Part shown: piece after piece, positions 56,169-64,000 of the stretch
Layout of the letters: each line of letters begins with the position of its first letter
How positions within the stretch are numbered: the first letter of the stretch is position 1
NCBI RefSeq assembly: GCF_032917945.1
Contig: NZ_CP136624.1
Location: forward strand, 2,108,001-2,172,000
Reading direction: 5' to 3'
DNA: 64,000 nucleotides
Source: Bradyrhizobium sp. sBnM-33
Lineage (GTDB): Bacteria > Pseudomonadota > Alphaproteobacteria > Rhizobiales > Xanthobacteraceae
The notes under the pieces: generated by a model
Database searches by the model: none
What the model saw: the letters and a program-made list of their open reading frames with translations, nothing else
What the model was told of the DNA's origin: nothing
Made by a program: the position numbers and the translations under genes

Positions 56169-57824
56169 GCTAGCGCGCATTTCTCACAGAGTTAGGCGCA
56201 TCGGGGCGCCGAATCAGCGAAAGTTCTTTTGCGAGAAGTACTTTGCGATGATTCGAGGAGCGCCCCGATGCCGACGGAGTGTAGCGCAGAGCGGTTTGAT
56301 TTTGGAAGAGTGGAAGGCCGCATCGTGGAAGCGGCCTTTGATGCTGGACTGGTGACGTCGGATGCCGGCGCGCTGCTTCTAGGCGCGACCGATCGGGCGA
56401 TCGATCTGGTGGGGCGCTTTGCAAATTGCTTTCGCGATCATCGCCGGCAGGATCTGATCGAGCATGCGATCGGGACGCTCGTCGGACAGCGGGTCTTTGG
56501 CATCGCGCTTGGCTACGAAGACCTCAACGATCACGACGAGTTGCGGCATGATCCGCTGATGGCGGTGCTTTCGGGCAAGCTTGCGGCCCGGCGTGAAGAC
56601 TGCGCGCCGGTGGCCGGCAAGTCGACGCTCAACCGGCTGGAAGGAGCCTTCGCGCTATCACAAGATCGCCTATGACGCGGCGGCAATCGAGGCGCTGCCG
56701 GTGACGCTGTTCCTGGAGGCGCACCAGCGGCCGCCGGCGCAGATCGTCCTCGATCTCGACGCCACCGACGATCCGCTGCACGGGCATCAGGAGGGGCGCT
56801 TCTTCCACGGCTACTACGACTGCTACTGCTATCTGCCGCTGTACGTGTTCTGCGGCCGGCATCTGTTGGCGGCCAAGCTGCGCCCCTCCGACATCGATGC
56901 CAGTGCGGGCAGCGTGGATGAGGTTGCGCGGATCGTTCGGCAAATCCGTGCCCGCTGGCCGTTCGTGCGCATCCTGCTGCGAGCCGACAGTGGCTTTGCG
57001 CGCGAGGCGCTGATGGCGTGGTGCGAGGACAACCGCGTGGATTACCTGTTCGGGCTCGCCCGCAACACGCGCCTGGTCGCCATGATCGAAGAGGAGCTTG
57101 CCGCGGCGAGAGCCGCGGCCGAGAAGACCGGCCGCCCGGCGCGCCGCTTCAAGGACTTCCAGTGGACGACGCTCGATAGCTGGAGCCAGGAGCGCCGCGT
57201 CGTCGCCAAGGCGGAGTGGACGCACGGCGAGGCCAATCCGCGCTTCGTCGTCACCTCGCTCAAGCGGGCCGAGGCCGGCGCCCGCACTCTTTACGAGGAC
57301 ATTTACTGCGCGCGCGGCGACATGGAGAACCGCATCAAGGAATGCCAGCTCGACCTCTACGCCGACCGCACATCGGCTCAGACCATGCGCGCCAACCAAC
57401 TGCGGCTGTGGTTCGCCGCGATGGCCTATGTGCTGATCTGTGCGCTGCGGCGCATCGGCCTTGCCGACACCGCCTTTGCCGACGCCACCTGCGGCACCAT
57501 CCGCCTCAAGCTCCTGAAAATCGGGGCACTGGTGCGCATCTCCTGCCGCCGCATCAAAATTGCCATGGCCTCGGCCTGCCCAGCCGCCGAACAATGGGGC
57601 CGCGCCGCTCGCCGCCTGGCCGAAGCCGCCAAGGCCCGCGGCTCGCCGGCCTGACACGCGCCGCCGCCACGCGCCAAATCCGCGGCATCATCAACAAGGC
57701 CAACGGAGATACACAAAACCATCTCGCCGCCAGCGCCTTCGGCGCCACGGTCCTCGTCGCCTTCGCGCCGACCCACCAATGCCCGTCGCAAATCAATCGG
57801 CCCCGTGAGAAATGCGGGCTAGGC
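56167..57824 (+). mobile_element. IS1380-type insertion sequence
   Basis: Inverted ends CTAGCGCGCATTTCTCAC (56169-56186) and, on the right, CTAGCCCGCATTTCTCAC inverted (57805-57822). It encloses one transposase gene. It has truncated an IS630-type gene on the left. No clear target duplication could be read, because the flanking bases also match the element end. Confidence 0.8.
56268..57654 (+). pseudogene. IS1380 family transposase, frameshifted
   Basis: Frame 1 runs MPTECSAERFDFGRVEGRIV to GKSTLNRLEGAF and stops at 56675. The family sequence after NRLE (normally a short spacer and then RYHKIAYD) resumes in another frame as PSRYHKIAYDAAAIEALPV. It includes IVLDLDATDDPLHGHQEGRF, ILLRADSGFAREALMAWCED and DMENRIKECQLDLYADRTS, and ends at 57654. 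A small deletion near 56645 is the only lesion. The catalytic domain is otherwise complete. Confidence 0.85.
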
Positions 57825-58020
57825 TGCAGACGAGCCGCGCTGCGGGCGCCGCGGGCGAGTGCTGGCAGGCCCTGTCAACTGGAATCCGTCGAGGAAAGGC
57901 CTTCAAACGCAGAACTTAATCGACGACACGGTTTATTTGCATGAATTCAGGTTGAGATTCATGATCTGTTTGGTGTCATCCGCGCGCCTATAAGGCTGCC
58001 GCAAGGCATTGGAGAGCCAG
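57825..58020. other. Leader of the hydroxylase gene
   Basis: About 195 bp between the IS1380-type element and the MocD-like gene. It must contain the promoter unless transcription comes from the element. GGAGAGCCAG directly precedes the GTG start. Confidence 0.4.
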
Positions 58021-59031
58021 GTGGACGACACCCTATATGGTACCCGTGACAAACGGGGGAGCTGGACGCCCAACAAGCGGCCTACGCGTGCGCCGGTCTT
58101 CCTCTGGCCCGTTCAGCCGAAAAAAATTCTGGTTTGGCTGTTCGGATATCCTGGGTATCTGTGGCCCTGGACAGCAGGCTTGTTCGCGATCTCGTTCGTT
58201 TCCTGGACATACCTAACACCGTCTCTGGAAACGATGCGGGAGTTCGGCGCCGGCTGGGTGTCGCTCATCTTCCTGCGCAATGCAGCGCTGGCAGTTCTGG
58301 TCTATGGCGGCTTCCATACCCTGCTCTACATCCAGCGACGTCAACAGACTGACTTCAAATACAATGCTAAATGGCCCGACCCGGACAATTCGGCGTTCAT
58401 GTTCGGAAGCCAGACCGCCGAGAATGTGTTCTTGACGATGTGTAGCGGCGTCCCCGTGTGGACGGTCTATGAGGTGTTCGCCTGGTGGATGTTTGCCAAT
58501 GGGTACATATCTTATCTCGATCTTCAACAACATCCGGTCTATTTCATCGCGCTATTGCTGCTCGTACCGATGTGGGCGTCGTTGCATTTCTATTTAATCC
58601 ACCGCCTGATCCATATCAGGCCGCTCTACCACATCATCCACAAGGTGCATCACAAGAACGTTAATCCGGGCCCCTGGTCTGGCCTGTCGATGCATACTTT
58701 TGAGCACATCATCTACTTCTCCGGGTTTCTGATCTATTTCGTCGTGCCCTCGCACCCGCTGCACGCAATGTTCTGGCTTATGGTTCAGGCGCTGGTACCG
58801 GCGCGGGGCCATCTCGGCTTCGACCGGATCGTGACCGACGAGGAGAAGTTCATCGATACTGACGGCTACAATCATTACCTGCACCACAAGTACTTCGAGG
58901 TGAACTATGGCGACCGGTTGGTTCCGTTGGACGAGTGGTGTGGCACGGCGCACGACGGTTCGCCGGAGGCCGACGAGGCCATGTACAAGCGGTTGAAAGC
59001 GAGGAAGTGCTCGCCCGCTGTCTCGCATTGA
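58021..59031 (+). CDS. Membrane di-iron hydroxylase, sterol desaturase family (MocD-like)
   Basis: 336 residues from a GTG at 58021 with GGAG eight bases upstream. Hydrophobic segments lie at ~40-65, 80-103, 145-160, 172-190 and 228-262. The histidine boxes that bind the di-iron centre are HRLIH (194-198), HKVHH (207-211) and HYLHH (285-289). Such enzymes hydroxylate C-H bonds using O2 and electrons from a ferredoxin. The next two genes encode a Rieske ferredoxin and a ferredoxin reductase. That trio matches mocDEF, implicated in O-demethylation of the rhizopine 3-O-methyl-scyllo-inosamine. The assignment to MocD rests on context plus family. Confidence 0.8.
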   Translation: MDDTLYGTRDKRGSWTPNKRPTRAPVFLWPVQPKKILVWLFGYPGYLWPWTAGLFAISFVSWTYLTPSLETMREFGAGWVSLIFLRNAALAVLVYGGFHTLLYIQRRQQTDFKYNAKWPDPDNSAFMFGSQTAENVFLTMCSGVPVWTVYEVFAWWMFANGYISYLDLQQHPVYFIALLLLVPMWASLHFYLIHRLIHIRPLYHIIHKVHHKNVNPGPWSGLSMHTFEHIIYFSGFLIYFVVPSHPLHAMFWLMVQALVPARGHLGFDRIVTDEEKFIDTDGYNHYLHHKYFEVNYGDRLVPLDEWCGTAHDGSPEADEAMYKRLKARKCSPAVSH

Positions 59032-59190
59032 TTGTTATAAGGTCGGGTGGTACATGCGCTTCCGTTCCGTGTGCGCTGAACGCACGCGGGCGGTTGGCGT
59101 TCTTCCGTCGGCAACGCCAGGAGTGGCCGTAGAATTGTGCCGCACCCGTCGACCGTCGGCGATAGGTAACCTAAATCAGAGGAAGATTCA

Positions 59191-59511
59191 TTGACTATCG
59201 TAGGAGAGTGGGTGGCGGCTTGCGCCCTCGATGCGTTACAGCCCGAAGAGGCACTTCGCTTCGACCACGGAGGGCGCACATTCGTGATTATTCGCTCGCC
59301 GGAAGGTGACTACTTTGCGATAGACGGCCACTGCTCCCACGAGAAGGTCCATCTCGCAGACGGCATCGTCGATGGCCATATCATCGAATGCCCTAAGCAC
59401 TTCGGGACTTTCGATTACCAGACCGGCGAGGCACGGGCGCTGCCTGCATGTGTCGACCTGCGCAGCTACGAAGCCAGGGTCGAGGGGAACATTATCTTTA
59501 TCAAGATCTAA
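59191..59511 (+). CDS. Rieske [2Fe-2S] ferredoxin, MocE family
   Basis: 106 residues from a TTG preceded by GAGGAAG. The Rieske cluster ligands are Cys48 and His50 (GHCSHEKVHL) and Cys67 and His70 (IIECPKHFGTF). VHLADGIVDG and the end ALPACVDLRSYEARVEGN match MocE-type ferredoxins. It would pass electrons from the reductase at 59756 to the hydroxylase at 58021. Spacing to the neighbours is 159 and 244 bp, wider than a tight operon, but all three share the strand and order. Confidence 0.88.
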   Translation: MTIVGEWVAACALDALQPEEALRFDHGGRTFVIIRSPEGDYFAIDGHCSHEKVHLADGIVDGHIIECPKHFGTFDYQTGEARALPACVDLRSYEARVEGNIIFIKI

Positions 59512-59755
59512 GTGAGCCAGCGGTGAAACAGCGTCGTGTCGAAGCAACGCCTAATTGTACTGCGGTCACTCTGGCCGGTGGAACAGCGCCTTCTAGACGG
59601 CATCGAGCGCCCATCGGACCTTACCTGACGACGATCAAGGAAGCGGGATTCGTCCTCATTAGCATGTCGTGTATCGATGTCGCGCGTGTCGCCCTGATTG
59701 CGCGCGCTAGGGCCATGTGCTTTGAGGCGCAAGCTCTCGAACATGGTTCGGTCGC

Positions 59756-60991
59756 TTGAGCAACGAACCCGCAATGGTTATCGTGGGAGCGGGCGAGGCC
59801 GGAACGGCCGGAGCGATTGCCCTGCGCGAGGGTGGCTGGCGAGGCCCAGTCATCCTGATCGGCAACGAAGCTATGTTGCCATACGAGCGACCGCCGCTAT
59901 CTAAGTCGATCCTGATCGAGGAGATGAATCCTGGACCCAAGCTTCTCGTCACTCCGAAGCGCCTCGCAGAGTTTGCAATCGATTATCTCGAAGGACGGAA
60001 CGTCGAGCGGATAGATCGCGCGGCACACACCGTCACACTTTCGGATGGGGCACAGCTGATCTACGAACGACTGCTGCTGACCACGGGCGCCCGGCCTCGA
60101 AAGCTGAGCGTTTCGGTCGCGCCAGGGAGCAGAATCGCGACGCTGCGCACGTATGCGGATGCGTTGGCGATCAGCCGGATCGTTAGACGCGGCTGCGAGC
60201 TGGTCGTCATTGGCGGCGGCTTCATCGGGCTCGAAGTTGCCGCGAGTGCCGTGTCGAGAGGCGCTTCGGTGACTGTGGTCGAGGTTGGCCCGCGGCTGCT
60301 GACGCGGGCAGTCCCGGCGCCCATTGCCGAACTCATCAGGGCTAAGCACGAGCGTGCGGGCGTGTGCATCGAGACCGGCGCCATTGTCGAGGGTATAGAA
60401 GCGAATGAAAGACGCGCTAAAGTCGTGCTGGCAGACGGCCGCACGCACCTCGCCGATTTGGTGCTCGTTGGCGTCGGCGCCGTGCCAAACGTCGAACTCG
60501 CGCAAGCGGCTGGATTGGCCGTCGACAACGGCATCGTGCTGGACGAGACGCTGACTACCTCGGATCCGCACGTCTTCGCGGCAGGCGACTGCTGTTCGTT
60601 CCCGCATCCCCTCTACGGCGAGCGGATCAGGCTGGAGGCGTGGCGCAACGCGCGGCAACAGGGTGCGGCGGCCGCAGCCAACATGCTGGGCGCGAACCGC
60701 CCCTACGAGAACGTGCCCTGGTTCTGGTCGGATCAATACGACGAGACGCTCCAAATCGCCGGTCTCTGTCGTGAAGAGTATGTCCCGGTAGCCAGGAGCC
60801 TTGGCCCGAAGGGCCAGCTCTTCTTCTACCTGGCCGCCGACGGACGCCTGGTCGCAGCATGCGGCTTCGGTTGCCTGGGCTCGATCGCCAAGGAAATACG
60901 TTTCGCCGAGATGATGATCGGCAGACGGCTTGCTCCCAAGGCGGAAGCGCTTGCAGATCCGGCGGTTAATATGAAATCTTTATTGGTTTAG
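59756..60991 (+). CDS. NAD(P)H-dependent ferredoxin reductase (MocF-like)
   Basis: 411 residues from a TTG; an ATG at 59774 would remove the first six residues, but the FAD motif is intact either way. FAD-binding GAGEAG (11-16) and YERPPLSK, NAD(P)H-binding GGGFIG (153-158), and the second FAD contact DPHVFAAGDCCSFPHP. The C-terminal part (WFWSDQYDETLQIAGL) is typical of rubredoxin/ferredoxin reductases of oxygenase systems. It should reduce the Rieske protein encoded just upstream. Confidence 0.88.
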   Translation: MSNEPAMVIVGAGEAGTAGAIALREGGWRGPVILIGNEAMLPYERPPLSKSILIEEMNPGPKLLVTPKRLAEFAIDYLEGRNVERIDRAAHTVTLSDGAQLIYERLLLTTGARPRKLSVSVAPGSRIATLRTYADALAISRIVRRGCELVVIGGGFIGLEVAASAVSRGASVTVVEVGPRLLTRAVPAPIAELIRAKHERAGVCIETGAIVEGIEANERRAKVVLADGRTHLADLVLVGVGAVPNVELAQAAGLAVDNGIVLDETLTTSDPHVFAAGDCCSFPHPLYGERIRLEAWRNARQQGAAAAANMLGANRPYENVPWFWSDQYDETLQIAGLCREEYVPVARSLGPKGQLFFYLAADGRLVAACGFGCLGSIAKEIRFAEMMIGRRLAPKAEALADPAVNMKSLLV

Positions 60992-61802
60992 CATCGAGCT
61001 CTGCAGGCGGGGGTGAAGAACATCTCGGCTGGCTTAGAACAACGCTGTGCGCGGTTTCTCGTTCATATCTCCCGAAGGCGACGCGCTCGCCGTCTGGCTG
61101 GTGCGCAACGTCGAAACCCGTCGCCGGCCCCGCTCGGGTCCGCTGTTCAGCAGCGACCGCACTGCAACGCGGAGTGTCTGCAAGTCGTAGCTCAAATTTC
61201 GCGCGATGCCGTTCGGCGAACGCAATTTTATAGCGCTCAAATCGTCGGACCTCCTGACAAAAGCTGTACGACGATCAGCCTATCGGTCTGTGACGACAAT
61301 CCTTGGTCCGGACGGTCCATGCAGATGTTTCCCGCAAGGGCGACGCGATGATGAAGCGGAAAATGGTTAGAGTCTCGGGCCAAAGCTGCGGGCGCTTTGG
61401 GCCGAGTTGAGGTCGCGCAGGATCGGAACCGCTAGTGGCGTTCGCGTAAATGTCATGCAGGGGGTGGTCGAAACCAAGGTACGCAGCGCCGAAACGGCCA
61501 ACTCGACCAGGCGGGAAAGCATCACGCCGTCAACACTGCGCGCCTCCTGCGACGCAGAACGAAAATGAAAGGCCGCTCACAATCTAGGTCGGCCGTCGCA
61601 TTTAAGATCAGTCAACCAGCCCCGGCGACCGGAGGCAAGCCGCAACCCAACAACGGGAATGTTCGATAGCAACGTTTCCGGTCAGGAACCAGGCTGTTTA
61701 TTGCCTTTCGGGCACGCTTCTACAGCGGGCAGGGAGGCCGCCCCAATTGGGCGCTTGTTTGCAGCTTTGCAGGCAGCACACAGATCGTGGCGCCGGCCGG
61801 GC
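60992..61802. other. No recognisable gene
   Basis: About 810 bp between the reductase (plus) and the isomerase-like gene (minus). Open frames exist on both strands without any recognisable domain. No terminator with a T run is obvious. Confidence 0.4.
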
Positions 61803-62645
61803 TCACGGCTCTTTAGCGATCCGGTCCCACAAGACCCGGATTATGTTTTTCATGACCAGCGCATCCTGCCAACGATCGGAAAGCTCTTTGCCGTCCGGAC
61901 CCGTGATGGCGTAAGGTGGCGGACCCAGTTCACAGAGGAAGGTCAGAGTCGCGTCCGGCGCGGCGCGCCTCTTCCAGGAGCGCATGCCGTACTCCCACCA
62001 AGCCATGAACAAGGAAACCCAGCCCTTGTGCTGCGGAAAGCCAAGCGAGACCTGCACCTGCTCGCGACTTCCGATCCGGCCATGAATGCCCCAAGCATTG
62101 TCGAGAATGCGGTGGATCAGCGCGTGGTTGGCGTCATCGACTGGCCAGGCGAATTCTCGGCCGACCAAATAATGCGAGAGATCAGCCGTCAGCCGTAGAT
62201 CCGGAAAGCAATCGAGAAGCTGGAGCGTGAAGAACAGATCGGTCGTCATGCGGTCGCGATGGGTCTCGACGTGCACGGCGACACCGGCCTGTTCCGCCAG
62301 TCGCCGCCAGCCTTCAAGCAGGGGAATGCAGGCCTCCAGCCGCTGCGGACGAACATCCGGCTGCAGGTTGACATGATCGGCACCGAGCCGCGCCACTAGC
62401 TCGAGCACGGGCTTTAATTCATCGACAGTCTTCGGATAGCACTGCGCCTGCCAGATCATGCCATGCGACTTCAGGAATCCTGCCGCCTCGGTCGCGAGGA
62501 CGGGATCGACGAAGCGCACGCCAGCGCCATCAAATCCGGCATCGCGGATCATCGCGAGCTGGGTCTGCAGCGGCCATTCCGGAGTATCGGCCAGCCGCCG
62601 CTCCATCGCCCAGAGCGACTGCAGGACGCGCAGTTGTTGCGCCAT
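61803..62645 (-). CDS. Sugar phosphate isomerase/epimerase-like TIM-barrel protein
   Basis: 280 residues of the xylose-isomerase-like TIM-barrel superfamily (AP endonuclease 2 group). Family positions: MIRDAGFDGAGVRF, LGADHVNLQPDVRPQ, VAVHVETHRDRMTTD with metal-binding Glu and His, LRLTADLSHYLVG with Asp and His, and GRIGSREQVQV. MocC and IolE, which act on inositol derivatives, belong to the same superfamily, and a MocDEF-like set is next door on the other strand. The exact substrate is unknown. The ATG at 62645 is 3 bp from the stop of an upstream relic frame. Confidence 0.82.
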   Translation of the reverse strand: MAQQLRVLQSLWAMERRLADTPEWPLQTQLAMIRDAGFDGAGVRFVDPVLATEAAGFLKSHGMIWQAQCYPKTVDELKPVLELVARLGADHVNLQPDVRPQRLEACIPLLEGWRRLAEQAGVAVHVETHRDRMTTDLFFTLQLLDCFPDLRLTADLSHYLVGREFAWPVDDANHALIHRILDNAWGIHGRIGSREQVQVSLGFPQHKGWVSLFMAWWEYGMRSWKRRAAPDATLTFLCELGPPPYAITGPDGKELSDRWQDALVMKNIIRVLWDRIAKEP

Positions 62646-63130
62646 CGATCAGGCCCGCGCCGGCATGACTGCAGGCAGCCTGCTACTCGCGGCGGTGTCC
62701 GAGGCGATGTCGTGCTGACCGTTCTTTGGACCGCTCCAGATTATGGCCAACGTGCAGGCCGCAAGGAACATGGCGTAGCGGGCGCCGGCCACCATGTGTC
62801 GTAAGTCGCCACCTGGTTTACACCACCGGGCTGCCCCCTTGCCGTCCGAACACGCGGTCGAGTTCGTCAGGTTACATTTTGTCGTCGTAATGGGCATGGG
62901 ACAGCACCTTTTTGATCGAGACGGAAGTAAGCGATACGAACCAGCGAGAGGGATATCCGGACGATTTTGAGCCTGGTACATAGACAGCAGTTGATTCGAC
63001 AGGGTGATAGAGCACATTTGCTCGGCCTGCGCTTTCTTCAAGCTCACGTTCGAAGATCAAATTTGCGAGCTCCCAGCGCTGCCCAGCTACTATCCCTCGT
63101 GATCTACTGGCGCGGCCCAGAACTCATCCA
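62646..63130 (-). other. Possible relic of a gene upstream of the isomerase
   Basis: A minus-strand frame (63047-62649) ends 3 bp before the isomerase ATG. Its last part reads HMVAGARYAMFLAACTLAII and then WSGPKNGQHDIASDTAASSR, a hydrophobic segment and a polar tail, as at the C-terminus of a transporter. The 5' part is not convincing. The spacing suggests that a coupled gene once ended here. Confidence 0.35.
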
Positions 63131-64000
63131 TCAAATCACTCTCCCCGGATTGAGTATGCAGCGCGGATCAAGCACCTGCTTGATCCGACGCATCACCTCC
63201 AGCTCTTCTGGGCTACGCGAATAAATGAGATAATCCCGCTTCAGCGTACCGATACCGTGCTCGGCAGAAATCGATCCTCGATGTTGGCGCACGCGCTCGT
63301 AGACGATCGTGTTGATACGATGCTCCGCGCTGGCATCGATCGGCCCGGCGGAAATGCACAGATGGATATTGCTGTCGGCGACATGGCCGAAAACGGAAAC
63401 GTGAACTCCTGGATACTCCGTCTCCAGCGCTGCGGTCACTTCCTTCGCATACAAATCGAGGACACCAATGGGCAGGCTAACATCGTATTCGATAAGACGT
63501 GGCAGCGCACCCAATGAAAGTCCTTCGCGTATCTTCCAGAACCGGCCGCGCTCCTTTTCGGACTGGGCGATCAGCGCATCCGATATCAGCCCTTCCTCAA
63601 ACATTGCACTCAGAAATTCCTCCAAGCCGACCGTCTCGCCGGATTGCTCAATGATGACGATAAAAGGGTAATCAGCCTCAAAAATCTCAAAACCCTCCGC
63701 TTGGCAGCTGAAGCGGAAGAATGTTTCCCACATCAACTCAAACGCCGAGAGGCCGGTCAACGATTTCCGAGCTTGACGAAGCAGTGCGACGACATCCTCG
63801 TAGCTGTTCAATCCACACAACGCCGTTGCCCGATGGACTGGAAAAGGCTTCAGCTTCAGCACCGCGCGAGTGATAACACCTAGTGTCCCTTCCGATCCGA
63901 TGAAGAGCTGCTTCAGATCATACCCGGTATTGTTTTTCTGCATGCGGTTGAGCGATGAAATCACCGTCCCGTCGGCCAGCACCGCCTCCAGCCCCAGTAC
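63131..64000 (-). CDS. FAD-linked oxidase (GlcD / D-2-hydroxyacid dehydrogenase type), partial
   Basis: The C-terminal 290 residues; the frame is open through the window end, so the FAD domain start is missing. Readable: VLGLEAVLADGTVISSLNRM, then KNNTGYDLKQLFIGSEGTLG, then the cap domain. GHVADSNIHLCISAG carries the expected metal-site histidine. SAEHGIGTLKRDYL and LDPRCILNPGRVI are typical of VAO/PCMH dehydrogenases acting on D-lactate, glycolate or D-2-hydroxyglutarate. No Fe-S domain follows, unlike the oxidoreductase at 27048. It probably shares a transcript with the isomerase-like gene. Confidence 0.88.
   Translation of the reverse strand, partial: VLGLEAVLADGTVISSLNRMQKNNTGYDLKQLFIGSEGTLGVITRAVLKLKPFPVHRATALCGLNSYEDVVALLRQARKSLTGLSAFELMWETFFRFSCQAEGFEIFEADYPFIVIIEQSGETVGLEEFLSAMFEEGLISDALIAQSEKERGRFWKIREGLSLGALPRLIEYDVSLPIGVLDLYAKEVTAALETEYPGVHVSVFGHVADSNIHLCISAGPIDASAEHRINTIVYERVRQHRGSISAEHGIGTLKRDYLIYSRSPEELEVMRRIKQVLDPRCILNPGRVI

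Noticed and set aside
56629..57657. A 342-codon minus-strand frame
   Set aside because: Antisense to the IS1380-type transposase, with no recognisable domain or ribosome site.
1..64000. CRISPR arrays, rRNA or tRNA genes
   Set aside because: No regularly spaced short repeats and no tRNA-like or rRNA-like sequence were noticed on reading; a tRNA at a relic border was looked for as an attachment site and not found.

Overview
The window looks like an accessory catabolic region of an alphaproteobacterium, most likely a Bradyrhizobium-type rhizobium. This is inferred from a Porin_2-type outer-membrane porin with a typical Bradyrhizobiaceae N-terminus, from high-GC genes, from many rhizobial IS families, and from a MocD/MocE/MocF-like rhizopine gene set. 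No rRNA, tRNA or CRISPR array was seen. Much of the region is decaying: I count about a dozen catabolic pseudogenes or relics besides broken transposases.

Layout. 1-1075: cut IS66 accessory gene and relic of an M20 peptidase. 1076-5092 (minus): complete polyamine-type ABC transporter, order D-B-C-A. 5566-9129: relic of a D-2-hydroxyacid dehydrogenase whose stop codon carries an IS1182-type and then an IS5-type element, each bounded by CTAG. 9541-11628: small lipoprotein candidate, IS3 relic, IS630 element. 11969-18312: dapA, transporter relic, alpha/beta hydrolase-like gene, MarR regulator, candidate short RNA, porin. 19617-26476: EutA-like racemase-family gene, ectoine hydrolase doeA, decayed permease pair, M20 amidohydrolase, glutamate dehydrogenase. 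27048-33281: FAD/Fe-S oxidoreductase broken by an IS630 element that itself contains a truncated IS91/integrase element. 33491-36312: L-serine dehydratase relic and an intact D-2-hydroxyacid dehydrogenase. 36968-41445: protein with three Rid domains, orphan PotD-like binding protein, NylB-type hydrolase pseudogene. 41864-45403: second IS1182-type element and an ISNCY-type element side by side at CTAG sites. 45756-53677: FMN alpha-hydroxyacid oxidase, amidase relic, second complete polyamine-type ABC operon, XRE-cupin regulator. 54259-57824: third D-2-hydroxyacid dehydrogenase (frameshifted) and IS66, IS630 and IS1380 material. 58021-60991: membrane di-iron hydroxylase, MocE-type Rieske ferredoxin and ferredoxin reductase. 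61803-64000 (minus): sugar-isomerase-like TIM barrel and a partial FAD-linked oxidase.

How the genes fit together (inference). A recurring module pairs a Pot-type uptake system with enzymes for hydroxy- or amino-acid breakdown. It appears as two full transporters, one orphan binding protein and two decayed permease sets, with three copies of one unusual D-2-hydroxyacid dehydrogenase near three of them. The ectoine-like genes could feed N-acetylated diaminobutyrate to an M20 deacylase and nitrogen to glutamate dehydrogenase. The 58-61 kb genes form a complete three-part oxygenase of the type used for O-demethylation of rhizopine. IS insertion, often at CTAG, and small indels have inactivated many of these pathways.
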